From NCBI RefSeq assembly GCF_000721605.1, contig NZ_JOIZ01000031.1:1-64000 (forward strand): a stretch of DNA of 64,000 nt. Reading direction: 5' to 3'. The stretch is from Streptomyces sp. NRRL S-37 (GTDB lineage Bacteria; Actinomycetota; Actinomycetes; Streptomycetales; Streptomycetaceae). The notes under the pieces were generated by a model. It searched no databases, was not told the origin of the DNA, and saw only the letters and a list, made by a program, of their open reading frames with translations. The translations under genes and the position numbers were made by a program. Within the stretch, counting starts at the first letter, position 1; each line of letters opens with the position of its first letter. Of the stretch, positions 15,836 to 24,369 are shown one piece after another.

Positions 15836-15865
15836 GTGAGGCCCCCGCCGAAGCGGGGGCCTCAC
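15836..15865 (+). terminator. Strong hairpin terminator after pair B
   Basis: Arms GTGAGGCCCCCGC and GCGGGGGCCTCAC pair over 13 bp around CGAA, with a short T-containing tail (TGTGT). It also lies downstream of the leftward gene ending at 15890, so it can serve both directions. Confidence 0.9.
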
Positions 15866-15889
15866 TGTGTCCAGGTTTCGGAAAGCAGT

Positions 15890-16780
15890 CTACCGTCTCG
15901 CGCGTACTAGCAGGTCGATCACGCCCGTCAGGCCCTCCTCGCCGCTGCCTTCGGACAGACGGCGGCGCATCAACGCGAAGTAGGGGGAGAGCAGCTCCGT
16001 GCTGACGCCCTGCTGCTCGGCGGTGCTCAGAAAGGTCGGTGTGCCGGCCACCTGCATCGCGAGGTTGGAGACGACCCCCTTGGCGTAGTCGCCGCTGCGC
16101 AACTGATCAGCGGTCTGGTGAACGGACGGGGCCATCGCGGTGAGCCAGTCGGCGAGCAGCGGCGCGAACGACGCGGGGTCGATGTCCTCCTTGCGGATCA
16201 GGGCGAAGGCGTGCGCGGCCCCGGCGAACATCCCGTACATGGCGCTGAGCAGGGCCACGTCGTGGAGCGCCGCGAAGCCCGCGTCCTCACCGACGTAGGT
16301 GGTGCCGGCCGGGACACGCAGGGTCTCCGCGTACCGCTCGAACACCTCCCGCGAACCGCTGTAGAAGACGTAGCCGCCGGCCTCGGAGACGCCGATCATC
16401 GGAGGGACGGCCATGATCCCGCCGTCCAGGTAGCGGGCGCCGCGCTCGCGGGCCCACTCGGCGCGGGCACGGGCCTCGGCCGGGGTGCTGGTGGTCAGGT
16501 TGACCAGGTCCCGGCCGGCCAGGTCGGTGCCGTCCAGCGCCTCCCCGATCGAGGCGTCGTCCAGCAGACAGACGACGACCAGCGTGTTCGCCGCGACGGC
16601 GGCAGCGGCACCGTCCGCGACCCTCGCCCCCTCGGCGGCGAGCGGTGCGGAACGGGCCGGAGTGCGGTTCCAGACGGTGACCGGGTGGCCGGCGGCGAGC
16701 CAGGTACGGGCCAGCGCGGTGCCCATCGCGCCGAGGCCCAGCAGCGTGACGGATGTCTTCTCAACAGGGGTCTGTGCCAT
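15890..16780 (-). CDS. NAD(P)-dependent imine reductase/beta-hydroxyacid dehydrogenase-like
   Basis: A 296-residue protein. The Rossmann loop is GLGAMGTALARTWLAAGHPV and is followed by VWNRTPAR, where the basic residue favours NADPH. STPAEARARAEWARERGARYLDG lies in the substrate region, and a C-terminal helical domain (VALLSAMYGMFAGAAHAFAL) builds the dimer. The replacement of the canonical catalytic Lys region with the GGIMAVPPMIG loop fits the imine reductase/reductive aminase group. The start at 16780 was chosen just before the Rossmann strand. It is divergent from the HxlR gene, the usual arrangement for regulation by that protein. Confidence 0.88.
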   Translation of the reverse strand: MAQTPVEKTSVTLLGLGAMGTALARTWLAAGHPVTVWNRTPARSAPLAAEGARVADGAAAAVAANTLVVVCLLDDASIGEALDGTDLAGRDLVNLTTSTPAEARARAEWARERGARYLDGGIMAVPPMIGVSEAGGYVFYSGSREVFERYAETLRVPAGTTYVGEDAGFAALHDVALLSAMYGMFAGAAHAFALIRKEDIDPASFAPLLADWLTAMAPSVHQTADQLRSGDYAKGVVSNLAMQVAGTPTFLSTAEQQGVSTELLSPYFALMRRRLSEGSGEEGLTGVIDLLVRARR

Positions 16781-16875
16781 GCCGACTAGGCTGGAAGCAG
16801 ACCCGGAGGTGATCAAGTACGCACTTCGGAGTGGGTGGTTACCCCGGGGTGAGCGAGCACGTCAGAGGGGTGGGC

Positions 16876-17286
16876 ATGACGACACTGAACCGTCCGGGCA
16901 CACGGGACGGACACGTCTGCGGGATCGACACCGCGATGGAGGTGATCGGCGGCAAGTGGAAGGTGCTGATCCTCTGGGCGCTCCACGAGCACCCCCACCG
17001 CCGCTTCGGCGAACTGCGCCGGCTGCTCCCGGGGATCACCGAGAAGGTGCTCGCCTCCCACCTGCGGGAGATGGAAGCGGACGGTGTCGTGCACCGCGTC
17101 TCCTACGACGAGGTGCCGCCCCGCGTCGAATACTCGCTGACCGAGGACGGCAAGCACCTCAACGACGCACTCCAGCCACTGGCCGCCTGGGGACGCGAGC
17201 GGACGACCGCCCAAGGGCTGGACGATCAGCGGGATGTCCAGGGGTGCCGAGTGCCCCTGAGTCAGAAGGGCGGGCTGTCGGAGTAG
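16876..17286 (+). CDS. HxlR family winged-helix transcriptional regulator
   Basis: A 136-residue regulator with the HxlR hallmarks: an N-terminal Cys before CGIDTAMEVIGGKWKVLILW, then the HTH (RFGELRRLLPGITEKVLASH) and the wing (YDEVPPRVEYSLTEDGK). The N-terminal Cys may sense oxidants or aldehydes, as in YodB/HypR relatives. It is divergent from the imine-reductase-like gene. The 95-bp gap contains GTACGCACTTCGGAGTGGG, a possible operator. The last 25 bases overlap the convergent gene at 17262. Confidence 0.9.
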   Translation: MTTLNRPGTRDGHVCGIDTAMEVIGGKWKVLILWALHEHPHRRFGELRRLLPGITEKVLASHLREMEADGVVHRVSYDEVPPRVEYSLTEDGKHLNDALQPLAAWGRERTTAQGLDDQRDVQGCRVPLSQKGGLSE

Positions 17287-18068
17287 CCGCCCGTCCCGTC
17301 GGCCGCCCACCAGGATTCACGTTCCGCCTTGAGCCGGGCGTGACGCTCGCGGGCCGCGATGTCGTCCGCGTTCTCCAGGCCGCCGGTGTCGTGACCCCAC
17401 GCCTTCATCGCGGCCAGGACACGGTCCCGGTGGTGGCGGTCGGTGCTGGTGGCCAGCAGACGACGGGCGTGGCCGGCCAGCTCGGCCCGGTGCGTGGCGA
17501 GCGCGGGGTGCTCCGCCAGGGGGACCGCAGCGACGAAAGCGGCTTCGCGTACCTGCGCGTCGTCGTGGTCGAGAAGAGGACGCACAGCGGAGAAGAGCGC
17601 CGGGCGCAGCTCCCGGAACGCGCGCATCGCCCTGTCCTCGGCGAGGAACCCCTCGCCGCAGTGGCGTTCGCTGATGGCGACGCACTCGTCGTCGGCGTCG
17701 TAGGCGGTGTCACCGAGCCACTCGAGCAGTCTCACGACGGCCGGGCGGTGCGGTGGCGTGCCGGCATCGGTGCCGGAGTCGCCTGACGCGACGACCGGAT
17801 GGTGGAGGACGGCCGCGACGTAACACGCCACGGGCACGGTGGCTTCGTAGATGGTGTTCTGGTGGGTCACTTCCCTGAGCGCGTCGTCGACGGCGACCGT
17901 CCTGACGACCGGGTCGGGGTCGATGAAGCGTGCCAGTGCCGTCGGCAGGGACCCGCCCGTCCCGCACACGGTGGCGAGCGACGCCCAGTCCGTACCCTCC
18001 AGGATCGCTCGATGGTGGGGCAGCTCGTGGGGACGAGGACTCTCGGTCCGACTGCGGCGGTTGGTCAC
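17262..18068 (-). CDS. HEAT-like repeat hypothetical protein
   Basis: A 268-residue protein of short paired helices (for example SLPTALARFIDPDPVVRTVA and LLDHDDAQVREAAFVAAVPL), in the style of HEAT repeats found in many Streptomyces hypothetical proteins. The C terminus (RERHARLKAERESWWAADGT) is charged. The start MTNRRS at 18068 is the only well-placed ATG. It overlaps the end of the HxlR gene by 25 bases. Likely a protein-interaction scaffold; no partner is apparent. Confidence 0.75.
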   Translation of the reverse strand: MTNRRSRTESPRPHELPHHRAILEGTDWASLATVCGTGGSLPTALARFIDPDPVVRTVAVDDALREVTHQNTIYEATVPVACYVAAVLHHPVVASGDSGTDAGTPPHRPAVVRLLEWLGDTAYDADDECVAISERHCGEGFLAEDRAMRAFRELRPALFSAVRPLLDHDDAQVREAAFVAAVPLAEHPALATHRAELAGHARRLLATSTDRHHRDRVLAAMKAWGHDTGGLENADDIAARERHARLKAERESWWAADGTGGYSDSPPF

Positions 18069-18191
18069 AGGCGGAGGCTATAGCGTCGCCGGACCGGCGT
18101 TGCTCGTGGCCTCATGTGCGGAGCAGGGCTCGCTTCCGTCCGACGGCCGTGGCCCGCACATCTTGGCCCGGCGGCCGGACAGAACTTGAGG

Positions 18192-18383
18192 TGGTCGAGC
18201 CTCTACGCCCCCTGCCCGGGCGCGTCCGCCGTGGTACCGGCCACCGAGGACTGGGCCTTCGACGGGCACATCACCCGGGGCGGCTCGTTCCGCCACGACC
18301 GGGACCTGGCCCGCTGCGCCCGCCGGCACGGTGCCTGCGAACCGGATCTCGAAGCGATCGGCGTGGGCTTCCGCCCGGCGGCA
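18192..18383 (+). pseudogene. Relic of a formylglycine-generating-enzyme-like protein
   Basis: About 64 codons read EDWAFDGHITRGGSFRHDRD and end GFRPA. The RGGSF...R...GFR pattern is the C-terminal signature of SUMF1/FGE-sulfatase-domain proteins. Everything upstream is absent and the frame then runs into unrelated sequence. I regard it as a 3' fragment; resemblance is limited to the short motif. Confidence 0.35.
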
Positions 18384-18866
18384 CCGGCCGCGTGGAACCG
18401 GACATCGTGTCGGCGTCGCATGACGGACGGCGCCCCTCGAGACCGCGGATCCTCGGCCGTACCGATCTGTGCGCATTCCGGGGGACACCGACACGTGCTC
18501 CTGACGGGCAGGGAAGAGGCCACGGAGGATGTTCAGCGCTCATGCGATGTGCGGCGGGGCAGGCGGGTGATTACGACGTAATCACCCGCGCCGGGGGAGC
18601 GGCGTCAGCGCCGGGGGAGGGCGTGTGGCAAGCGCCTGGCGCCGTATCAGGCACCGTTCGCCCTGTTGGGAGCGTGACCGGGCGGCACCGTGTTGGCCAG
18701 TGAGCGCGCGATCTGATCGTAACCGCGCTTCCGACGCCGCGCCGGACTGCGCAACCTCGAATCCGGCGTCGCCGTCGGCCACAACCGGCGGATCTGGTCG
18801 GCCTGAGCGTTCGTGGTCCTGCCGTGCTCGCTCGGGCAGCCCTGGCGGGATCCGGTTCCGGTGCGC
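18384..18866. other. Non-coding stretch containing the first parS-like site
   Basis: Apart from the 27-bp palindrome at 18563-18589, no feature is visible. A leftward frame around 18650-18850 (LANTVPPGHAPN and similar) is not convincing. It is probably decayed DNA between the relic and the hydrolase gene. Confidence 0.35.
18563..18589. promoter_or_regulatory. parS-like site 1
   Basis: The core is TGATTACGACGTAATCA, extended to 13-bp perfect arms (GCGGGTGATTACG and complement) around a single A. It is the longest of six copies and lies about 1.45 kb upstream of parA. Confidence 0.8.
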
Positions 18867-19598
18867 TCAGCTGCGAACAGACAGCTGCCGAGCAAAGCGG
18901 CGGACGGCGTCGGTGAAGGCATCCGGATCGTCGAGGTTCGCGAGATGTCCTGCCCGCGGGATCAGCTCGACGCGGGCGTTCGGATGCGCGCGGGCGAAGT
19001 CCATCTCGCCGGACCGGAAGAGAGTGTCCCTCTCGCCGTTCAGGATGAGCACGGGAGCGGCCACATGGCGCATCGCTTCCGCGTCGAAGCGGCCCAGCAC
19101 CTCGCCCCAGGCGGCCGGCAGGGTGTGGAAGGCATAGCCGGAGCGGATGGTCGCCTCCACCACCTCGGGCGGATAGAGCCGGCGCAGCAACCGGTCGTTC
19201 CACCGGGTCAGCCGGTCCGCCGGTATACGAGGGACGAGCCCGGCGACCCACCGATACGGCGTTGCCCACGGGCCACGGGTCGAGGCGCTGGCCCCGGCAA
19301 GGACCAGCCCTCGCAGTCGCCCGGGGTGGTGCCGCGCGAACTCCAGCGAGGCGTATCCGCCGAGTGAGTGCCCGACGACCAGAGCCGGCCCGCGGTCGAG
19401 CGAGTCCACCGCGGAGGCGATGATCTCCGTCGCTGCGTTCAGGCTCCAGGGTTGAGCCGAGCGGGCGCCGTGGCCTGGTAGGTCAACGGCGGCTACCGGG
19501 AAGTCCTCTTGGAGTGCGGCCAGCTGTGGACTCCACTGTCCCGCGCTGAACCGCGTTCCGTGTACGAGGATGATGGGCGGTGCACCCGCTGCCGTCAT
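18867..19598 (-). CDS. Alpha/beta-fold hydrolase
   Basis: A 243-residue hydrolase with complete signatures: ILVHGTRFSAGQW oxyanion loop, GHSLGGYASLEFA nucleophile elbow, LILNGERDTLF acid region and RAGHLANLDDP catalytic His. The size and LDLPGHG-like motif place it with esterases or meta-cleavage-type hydrolases. The ATG at 19598 begins only five residues before the first strand, which is normal. It is monocistronic, with three parS-like sites upstream. Confidence 0.88.
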   Translation of the reverse strand: MTAAGAPPIILVHGTRFSAGQWSPQLAALQEDFPVAAVDLPGHGARSAQPWSLNAATEIIASAVDSLDRGPALVVGHSLGGYASLEFARHHPGRLRGLVLAGASASTRGPWATPYRWVAGLVPRIPADRLTRWNDRLLRRLYPPEVVEATIRSGYAFHTLPAAWGEVLGRFDAEAMRHVAAPVLILNGERDTLFRSGEMDFARAHPNARVELIPRAGHLANLDDPDAFTDAVRRFARQLSVRS

Positions 19599-19812
19599 GA
19601 GTCCCCCCAGATCAGCGCTCTCCTCGGACCGACTCTACCGGCGAGCCGTCCCGGCGCTGAGACGCGGAGATGCTGGTCGGCGGGGCTGCTCACTCCTGGA
19701 AGAGATCCGCGTGTCCCGGCAGGCCGGTGGACGACCGCGCATCCGGCCCGGCCACGTCGGCGGCGATGAGGCGTACTCGCCCCTCGGTTGTCGGCGCGCA
19801 CCTACCGCTGTC

Positions 19813-19932
19813 GGTGATTACGCCGTAATCGCCGGTGGGTCCGTGTCTGGTTGGCGCGCTGGGTGATTACGCCGTAATCGCCGGTGGGTCCGTGTCTGGT
19901 CGGTGTGCTGGGTGATTACGCCGTAATCACCC
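19813..19932. promoter_or_regulatory. Cluster of three parS-like sites (sites 2-4)
   Basis: Copies at 19813-19833, 19862-19882 and 19911-19932 share GGTGATTACGCCGTAATC and are spaced exactly 49 bases. The intervening sequence is itself repeated (GGTGGGTCCGTGTCTGGT occurs twice). Only the third has fully symmetrical ends (CACC). This array 85-200 bases upstream of parA is the likeliest centromere. It could also let ParB repress or silence the parA promoter. The rest of 19599-20015 has no gene; an 8-bp inverted repeat, ACTAACGT/ACGTTAGT, brackets the candidate parA start. Confidence 0.85.
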
Positions 19933-20015
19933 AGGCGTCCATGTGCACACATCAACTTGGTCTAACTAACGTGTCGATGTGTTGATTGATCATGAACGTT
20001 AGTATGGTGTCTCGC

Positions 20016-21281
20016 ATGAGTTCGCCAGCCACCTCCAGCGACCGCGAGAAGGTCGTCTCCAAACTGCCGGGATGGCTCCGGCAGAACCTCAAAGTCAGAG
20101 CCGCTCAGCGCGGCATCGAGATCCAGGCCGCCGTGGAAGAAGGCATCAGCGCCTGGTGTGATCTGGCCTCCGCCACCGCGGCGGTTGACACAGCCGGCGC
20201 CGACTCCTTCGCCACCTTCCTGCCCCCCGGCCAGTGGGAAGGGTTCCGGCGGATCGCCGCCGATCGACGCGTCTCACTCATCCAGGGCCTCGCCCAGTCC
20301 GTCCAGTTGTGGCTCGAGACCCACCCGGCCCCGGACATCGAGCGGCCCTCCATCACCCGTCGGATCGTCGTCTGCAACCAGAAAGGCGGAGTCGGCAAGA
20401 CCGCGATCACCGCAGGTCTGGGCGAGGCCTTGGCAGAGGACCCCGACACCCTGCAGCCCGTCCGCGTCGCCAAAGCCCTCACCAAAGCACTGCGCGCCAG
20501 CGAAGTTCACCCCGACGAAGCCGAGCCGGACGACGATCCACTCGACATCGAGAACCTCCCCGGCCCCGGAATGCGCGTGCTCCTCGTCGACTTCGACCCG
20601 CAGTGCCACCTCACCAACCAGCTCGGTGCCGCACCCCTGCCCATGAACGGCGACAGCCTCACCAACCACATGGCAGGTGACCCCAAGGGCGACCTGGGCG
20701 ACCTCATCGTCTCCATCGACGACGACACCTTCAACGGCCGACTCCACCTGCTGCCCGCCTGCAATGACGCGTTCCTGCTCGACGTGCGCCTCTCCGCCGT
20801 GCGCGCCCGGGAAGCCGCACTCGAGCGAGCCCTCGCCCCGCTCGAAGCTGATTACGACGTAATCATCGTCGACTGCCCGCCCAGCCTCGGGTTGAGCATG
20901 GACGCCGCCGCCTACTACGGCCGCCGCCGCGACGGAGAAACCCCCGGACAGTCCGGCGCCCTGATCGTCGTCCAGGCAGAAGACAGCTCAGCCGACGCGT
21001 ACGAACTGCTCACCACGCAGATCGACGACCTCCGCGGCGACCTTCAGGTCGACATCGACTACCTCGGCATCGTCGTCAATCTGTACGACTCCCGCCGCGG
21101 TTACATCGCCACCTCGTCCCTCCAGGGATGGGTGGACATAAAGGATCCACGGGTCGTCGGCCTCATCGGAGACCTCAAGGAACAGAAAGAAGCCGTCCGG
21201 GTGAAGGCACCCCTGTTGTCCTACGCACCCAAATCACAGCAGGCAGTCGGCATGCGTGCGCTCGCCAGGGAGGTCTTGTGA
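20016..21281 (+). CDS. parA: ParA-family partition ATPase with duplicated N-terminal module
   Basis: A 421-residue Walker-type ATPase for plasmid segregation. Walker A is QKGGVGKTAITAG (about residue 120), the A' motif VLLVDFDPQCHLTNQ, and Walker B DYDVIIVDCPPSLG. About 57 residues separate Walker A from the A' strand, some 40 more than usual. Before the ATPase are two similar segments, LPGWLRQNLKVRAAQRGIEI and LPPGQWEGFRRIAADRRVSL, each continuing into an amphipathic helix; they look like ribbon-helix-helix or helical DNA-binding repeats. ATGs at 19992 and 20004 are also in frame, and ribosome-binding sites are weak for all. It is coupled to parB by a GTGA overlap. Confidence 0.92.
   Translation: MSSPATSSDREKVVSKLPGWLRQNLKVRAAQRGIEIQAAVEEGISAWCDLASATAAVDTAGADSFATFLPPGQWEGFRRIAADRRVSLIQGLAQSVQLWLETHPAPDIERPSITRRIVVCNQKGGVGKTAITAGLGEALAEDPDTLQPVRVAKALTKALRASEVHPDEAEPDDDPLDIENLPGPGMRVLLVDFDPQCHLTNQLGAAPLPMNGDSLTNHMAGDPKGDLGDLIVSIDDDTFNGRLHLLPACNDAFLLDVRLSAVRAREAALERALAPLEADYDVIIVDCPPSLGLSMDAAAYYGRRRDGETPGQSGALIVVQAEDSSADAYELLTTQIDDLRGDLQVDIDYLGIVVNLYDSRRGYIATSSLQGWVDIKDPRVVGLIGDLKEQKEAVRVKAPLLSYAPKSQQAVGMRALAREVL
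20849..20865. promoter_or_regulatory. parS-like site 5, inside the Walker B codons of parA
   Basis: TGATTACGACGTAATCA lies within codons for ADYDVI of the Walker B motif. GAT TAC and GTA ATC are unusual choices in a gene that otherwise uses GAC, GTC and ATC. The DNA palindrome therefore appears to be maintained in addition to the protein sequence. Confidence 0.75.
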
Positions 21282-22426
21282 GCAAGGCCGACCAGCTCGG
21301 TGCCGGCCGATTCGGTGGGGGAGTACGTCCCGTCAGCGCACGCCGCCAGGCTGTCGCTGCCGCGACCGGCGTGCCCACCGAAGGCGTCGCCCCACCGGCG
21401 GAACTCCCCGTCGAACGCATCAGCCCCAATCCGGACAACCCCCGCTCCACCCTCGGAGACCTCACCGACCTTGCCGGCAGCCTGAGGACCCACGGCCAGA
21501 AACAGGCGATCACGGTCATGAACCGCGACGCCTACGTCAAAGCCAACCCGGACCGTGAAGCCGACCTCGAACCGGACACCACCCACGTCGTCATCGACGG
21601 CAGCAGCCGCCTCGCCGCCGCACGCGAAGCCGGCCTCACCACCGTCAAGGTGATGGTCAGCGACGACCAGGGCACCACCTCGGAGGAACTCCTCGAGTCC
21701 GCCCTCGTCGCCAACATCCACCGGCAGGACCTCGAAGAACTCGACGAAGCCCGCGCTCTCCAACGGCTCCTGGCCATCCACGGAAGCCAGAGAGCCCTCG
21801 CCAAGCGCCTCCACCGCTCCCAGGGCTGGGTGTCACAGCGTCTCGCCCTGCTCAACCTCGTCCCCGAGCTGCAGGCACGCATCGGCGAGGAACCCATCGA
21901 CCTGCTGCGAGCTGTCGGCAACAAACCGGCAGACCAACAGAAGGCGGCTCTGCAGGAGCTGAAGGCCGAAAGAGCACGAAAGGAAGAGGAGGTACGCACC
22001 TTCGCGGAGCACAGAACGCAGTTGGTACCCGGCACGCCCGCAAGCTCGGAAGGCAGCCCCTCCGGTGATTACGGCGTAATCACCGACACCGTGGGCGGTG
22101 GCGAACCACACGACCACAAAGCAGCCGAACCGTCCCCGGCACCGGAGGAACCCGTCACCACGGGGAAACCCGCGGCCTCCGTACCGACGGCCACGGAGCA
22201 CGAGTCGCCCGCCAGGGAAACGGAGAAGGACACACCATCCGTTCCCGTGCAGGCCGCTGCTCCCGCGACGACGGCCAGTGCGGGAGAGCAGCCGAAGCGG
22301 TTCCCCTACCAGGACGGCGTGTACGCGGCGCAGCACCTGATCCACAAGATGCCGCCCGAGGAGTTCGACAAGATGCTGGACCTGCTCATCAGGCACAGAG
22401 AGAGCCACACCGCCCACACCAGCTGA
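21278..22426 (+). CDS. parB: ParB-family centromere-binding protein
   Basis: A 382-residue partner of ParA. The ParB/Srx domain covers about residues 45-150 (PVERISPNPDNPRSTLGDLT, then VIDGSSRLAAAREAGL in place of the GERR motif). A central HTH follows (SQRALAKRLHRSQGWVSQRL), then a charged helix, a ~100-residue Pro/Ala/Glu-rich linker and a small C-terminal domain (PYQDGVYAAQHLIHKMPPEE) likely to dimerise. The GTG start overlaps the parA stop by four bases. A parS-like site is inside its linker codons. The predicted target is the TGATTACGnCGTAATCA palindrome. It is clearly distinct from chromosomal Streptomyces ParB. Confidence 0.92.
   Translation: MSKADQLGAGRFGGGVRPVSARRQAVAAATGVPTEGVAPPAELPVERISPNPDNPRSTLGDLTDLAGSLRTHGQKQAITVMNRDAYVKANPDREADLEPDTTHVVIDGSSRLAAAREAGLTTVKVMVSDDQGTTSEELLESALVANIHRQDLEELDEARALQRLLAIHGSQRALAKRLHRSQGWVSQRLALLNLVPELQARIGEEPIDLLRAVGNKPADQQKAALQELKAERARKEEEVRTFAEHRTQLVPGTPASSEGSPSGDYGVITDTVGGGEPHDHKAAEPSPAPEEPVTTGKPAASVPTATEHESPARETEKDTPSVPVQAAAPATTASAGEQPKRFPYQDGVYAAQHLIHKMPPEEFDKMLDLLIRHRESHTAHTS
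22063..22085. promoter_or_regulatory. parS-like site 6, inside parB
   Basis: CGGTGATTACGGCGTAATCACCG is interrupted only by its central G, with 11-bp perfect arms. It encodes GDYGVIT in the linker between the HTH and the C-terminal domain, a segment otherwise of low complexity. This suggests the insertion was selected as DNA. Confidence 0.75.
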
Positions 22427-22474
22427 ACCCTGTCACGGCCCCTGGCCGACCTGACCGAGCAGCTACCGCACCAT

Positions 22475-22506
22475 GGGGCCGGCCCCTCCTCCGAGGGACC
22501 GGCCCC
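22475..22506 (+). terminator. Terminator after parAB
   Basis: GGGGCCGG...CCCTC pairs with GAGGG...CCGGCCCC in a long stem with a small loop, about 50 bases after the parB stop. The following 240 bases to 22747 hold no gene. Confidence 0.75.
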
Positions 22507-22747
22507 AGCCGTCTCCCACCCCGGTCGTACGCGCTCGGAGGACAGCCGCGCCTGCACCTTCCACCGTCTACCGCCTGGACGACTGGGCCACCGTCCGCAC
22601 CCGCACCGGTCCGCACGGCGGCGGCGGTGAGCGGAGCCGGAGCGATACGGGCCCTGCCGGACGCCCGGGCCCCTCGCACCAGGGGCGGCGGGCACCGCGC
22701 ATGGAAGACTCGGCGGTCGATTCGCCGAGCCAGAAGGGTCATGCGCC

Positions 22748-24226
22748 GTGTCGGATGCCGTACCGCCGCCGGTTCACCTGGACAGGGTGCTGGAAGGACT
22801 CGCGGAGAATCCCGCGTTGCCGCCCGAGTACGTCCGTCGCCTCTTCGCCCATCGCGAGAGCCGTCGCGGTGTCGCCGGACGCCCGGATCTGACCGACGGC
22901 ATGATCGCCGAGATCATCGCCCTGGACGACCACTGGCTTACGCATGCGCTCGCACTCAACCGCAGCCTGCCGGAAACCTTCCGGATGACGCTCGCCGAGC
23001 ACCCGGATCCGGCGGTACGGAAGGCCGTGGTGGTCGGCGCCGACGGCGGCGCACCGCGCGAGCTGTTCGAGCGGCTGCTCGGCGACGGCGAGCCGCGGGT
23101 GCGGGAGCAACTGGCGCAGAGCGACCGGATGCCGGAGGACCTGCGCGCCCGGCTGGCCGCCGACCCGGAACCGGAGGTACGGGCGACGCTCGCCCACTGG
23201 TGGACGCAGGCCCCGGAACCGATACGCCGGACCCTGCTGACGGATCCCGAGGACGTGGTGCGGGCACGAGCCTGCGCGACCTACTACGCGCGGCTTCCTC
23301 ACCCCGTACCGCCCGCCGACCTGCTCCCGGCGCTGCTGGCCGACCCGGTCACACGCGCCGGGGCGGTGCGCCACTGCACCCTCGACACCGACACGGCCCG
23401 CCGACTGGCCGACGACCCGGCCCCTGAAGTGCGGGAGGAACTCGCCGGGCACCCCGACCTCCCGCCGTCGCTGCGCGACGTCCTCGCCGAAGACCTCAAC
23501 CCGCAGGTCAGACTCCGCGTCTTCGCACGCCCGGACACCCCTGAGCCGACCCGCGCCGCGATCCACGCACGGCTCCTGTCCGACGTGCCCCCGAGGAACT
23601 GGCTCACCGATCCCCACGCCGGCCTGGACGACGACGCGCTCGAACTGCAGATCTTGAGTGAGATGGCGCATGTGCAGCTACGGACACTGCGCCTGCCGTG
23701 GGTGACCGCCGATCCCCTGCCGTACGTGGACTCGCCCTACGCCTGCTTCCGCGCCTCGGCGGCGATGTCCGACGCCCTCCCCGCACCGGTCGTGGCCCGG
23801 CTGCTCGACGACGAGGACAGCGGCGTCCGTACGGCCATGGCCCTGCACGCCCGGGACCTGGTCGACGCGGCCACCGCCGAACGCATCGACCGCACCTACC
23901 GCCCGGTGAAGAGGACCCGCTGGCGTCCGGCGGACGACTTCCCCCTCCCGGCGGACGTCCTCCGGCGCCTGGCCACCGATCCCGACCCGAGGATGCGGCA
24001 ACTGGCTCCACGCGACCCCGGCCTGCCGGTGGAACTCGTCCGCCGCCTGGCCGCCGACCCCGACCCCACCGTGCGCCACACGATCGCGACCCGTCCCCGG
24101 CTTCCGGTCCGCGAGCTGACGCGGTTGCTGGCCGACCCGTCGGAACGGGTCGCGACCGCCGCGGCCGGCCACCCCGGCCTGCCGCCCGACCACATGCAGC
24201 AGCTCCTCACCCTGGCAGGGTTGTGA
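22748..24226 (+). CDS. Leucine-rich-repeat-variant/HEAT-like repeat protein
   Basis: A 492-residue protein made of about 15 helical repeats with the pattern LA.DPDP.VR..LA.(R/N)P.LP..L (for example LRRLATDPDPRMRQLAPRDP and LVRRLAADPDPTVRHTIATR). This is the style of LRV-containing proteins. The N terminus (VHLDRVLEGLAENPALPPEY) already belongs to the first repeat. It has no enzymatic motif, so a binding or scaffold role is likely. GTG at 22748 gives MSDAV. The IS element begins 143 bases after its stop. Confidence 0.82.
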   Translation: MSDAVPPPVHLDRVLEGLAENPALPPEYVRRLFAHRESRRGVAGRPDLTDGMIAEIIALDDHWLTHALALNRSLPETFRMTLAEHPDPAVRKAVVVGADGGAPRELFERLLGDGEPRVREQLAQSDRMPEDLRARLAADPEPEVRATLAHWWTQAPEPIRRTLLTDPEDVVRARACATYYARLPHPVPPADLLPALLADPVTRAGAVRHCTLDTDTARRLADDPAPEVREELAGHPDLPPSLRDVLAEDLNPQVRLRVFARPDTPEPTRAAIHARLLSDVPPRNWLTDPHAGLDDDALELQILSEMAHVQLRTLRLPWVTADPLPYVDSPYACFRASAAMSDALPAPVVARLLDDEDSGVRTAMALHARDLVDAATAERIDRTYRPVKRTRWRPADDFPLPADVLRRLATDPDPRMRQLAPRDPGLPVELVRRLAADPDPTVRHTIATRPRLPVRELTRLLADPSERVATAAAGHPGLPPDHMQQLLTLAGL

Positions 24227-24369
24227 AAGTCCTCCTGGTATCTCAGTGGCCCCCAGCGTCAACGTCTCGATGTCATATGAACGGAGTGAGCGCTCGGAGC
24301 GTTGCACCTGTATGGCTGCGCCCCCGAGCGGAGGACTCCCGGGGCGCAGCGAAGGGGCGGGTCTGGGGG

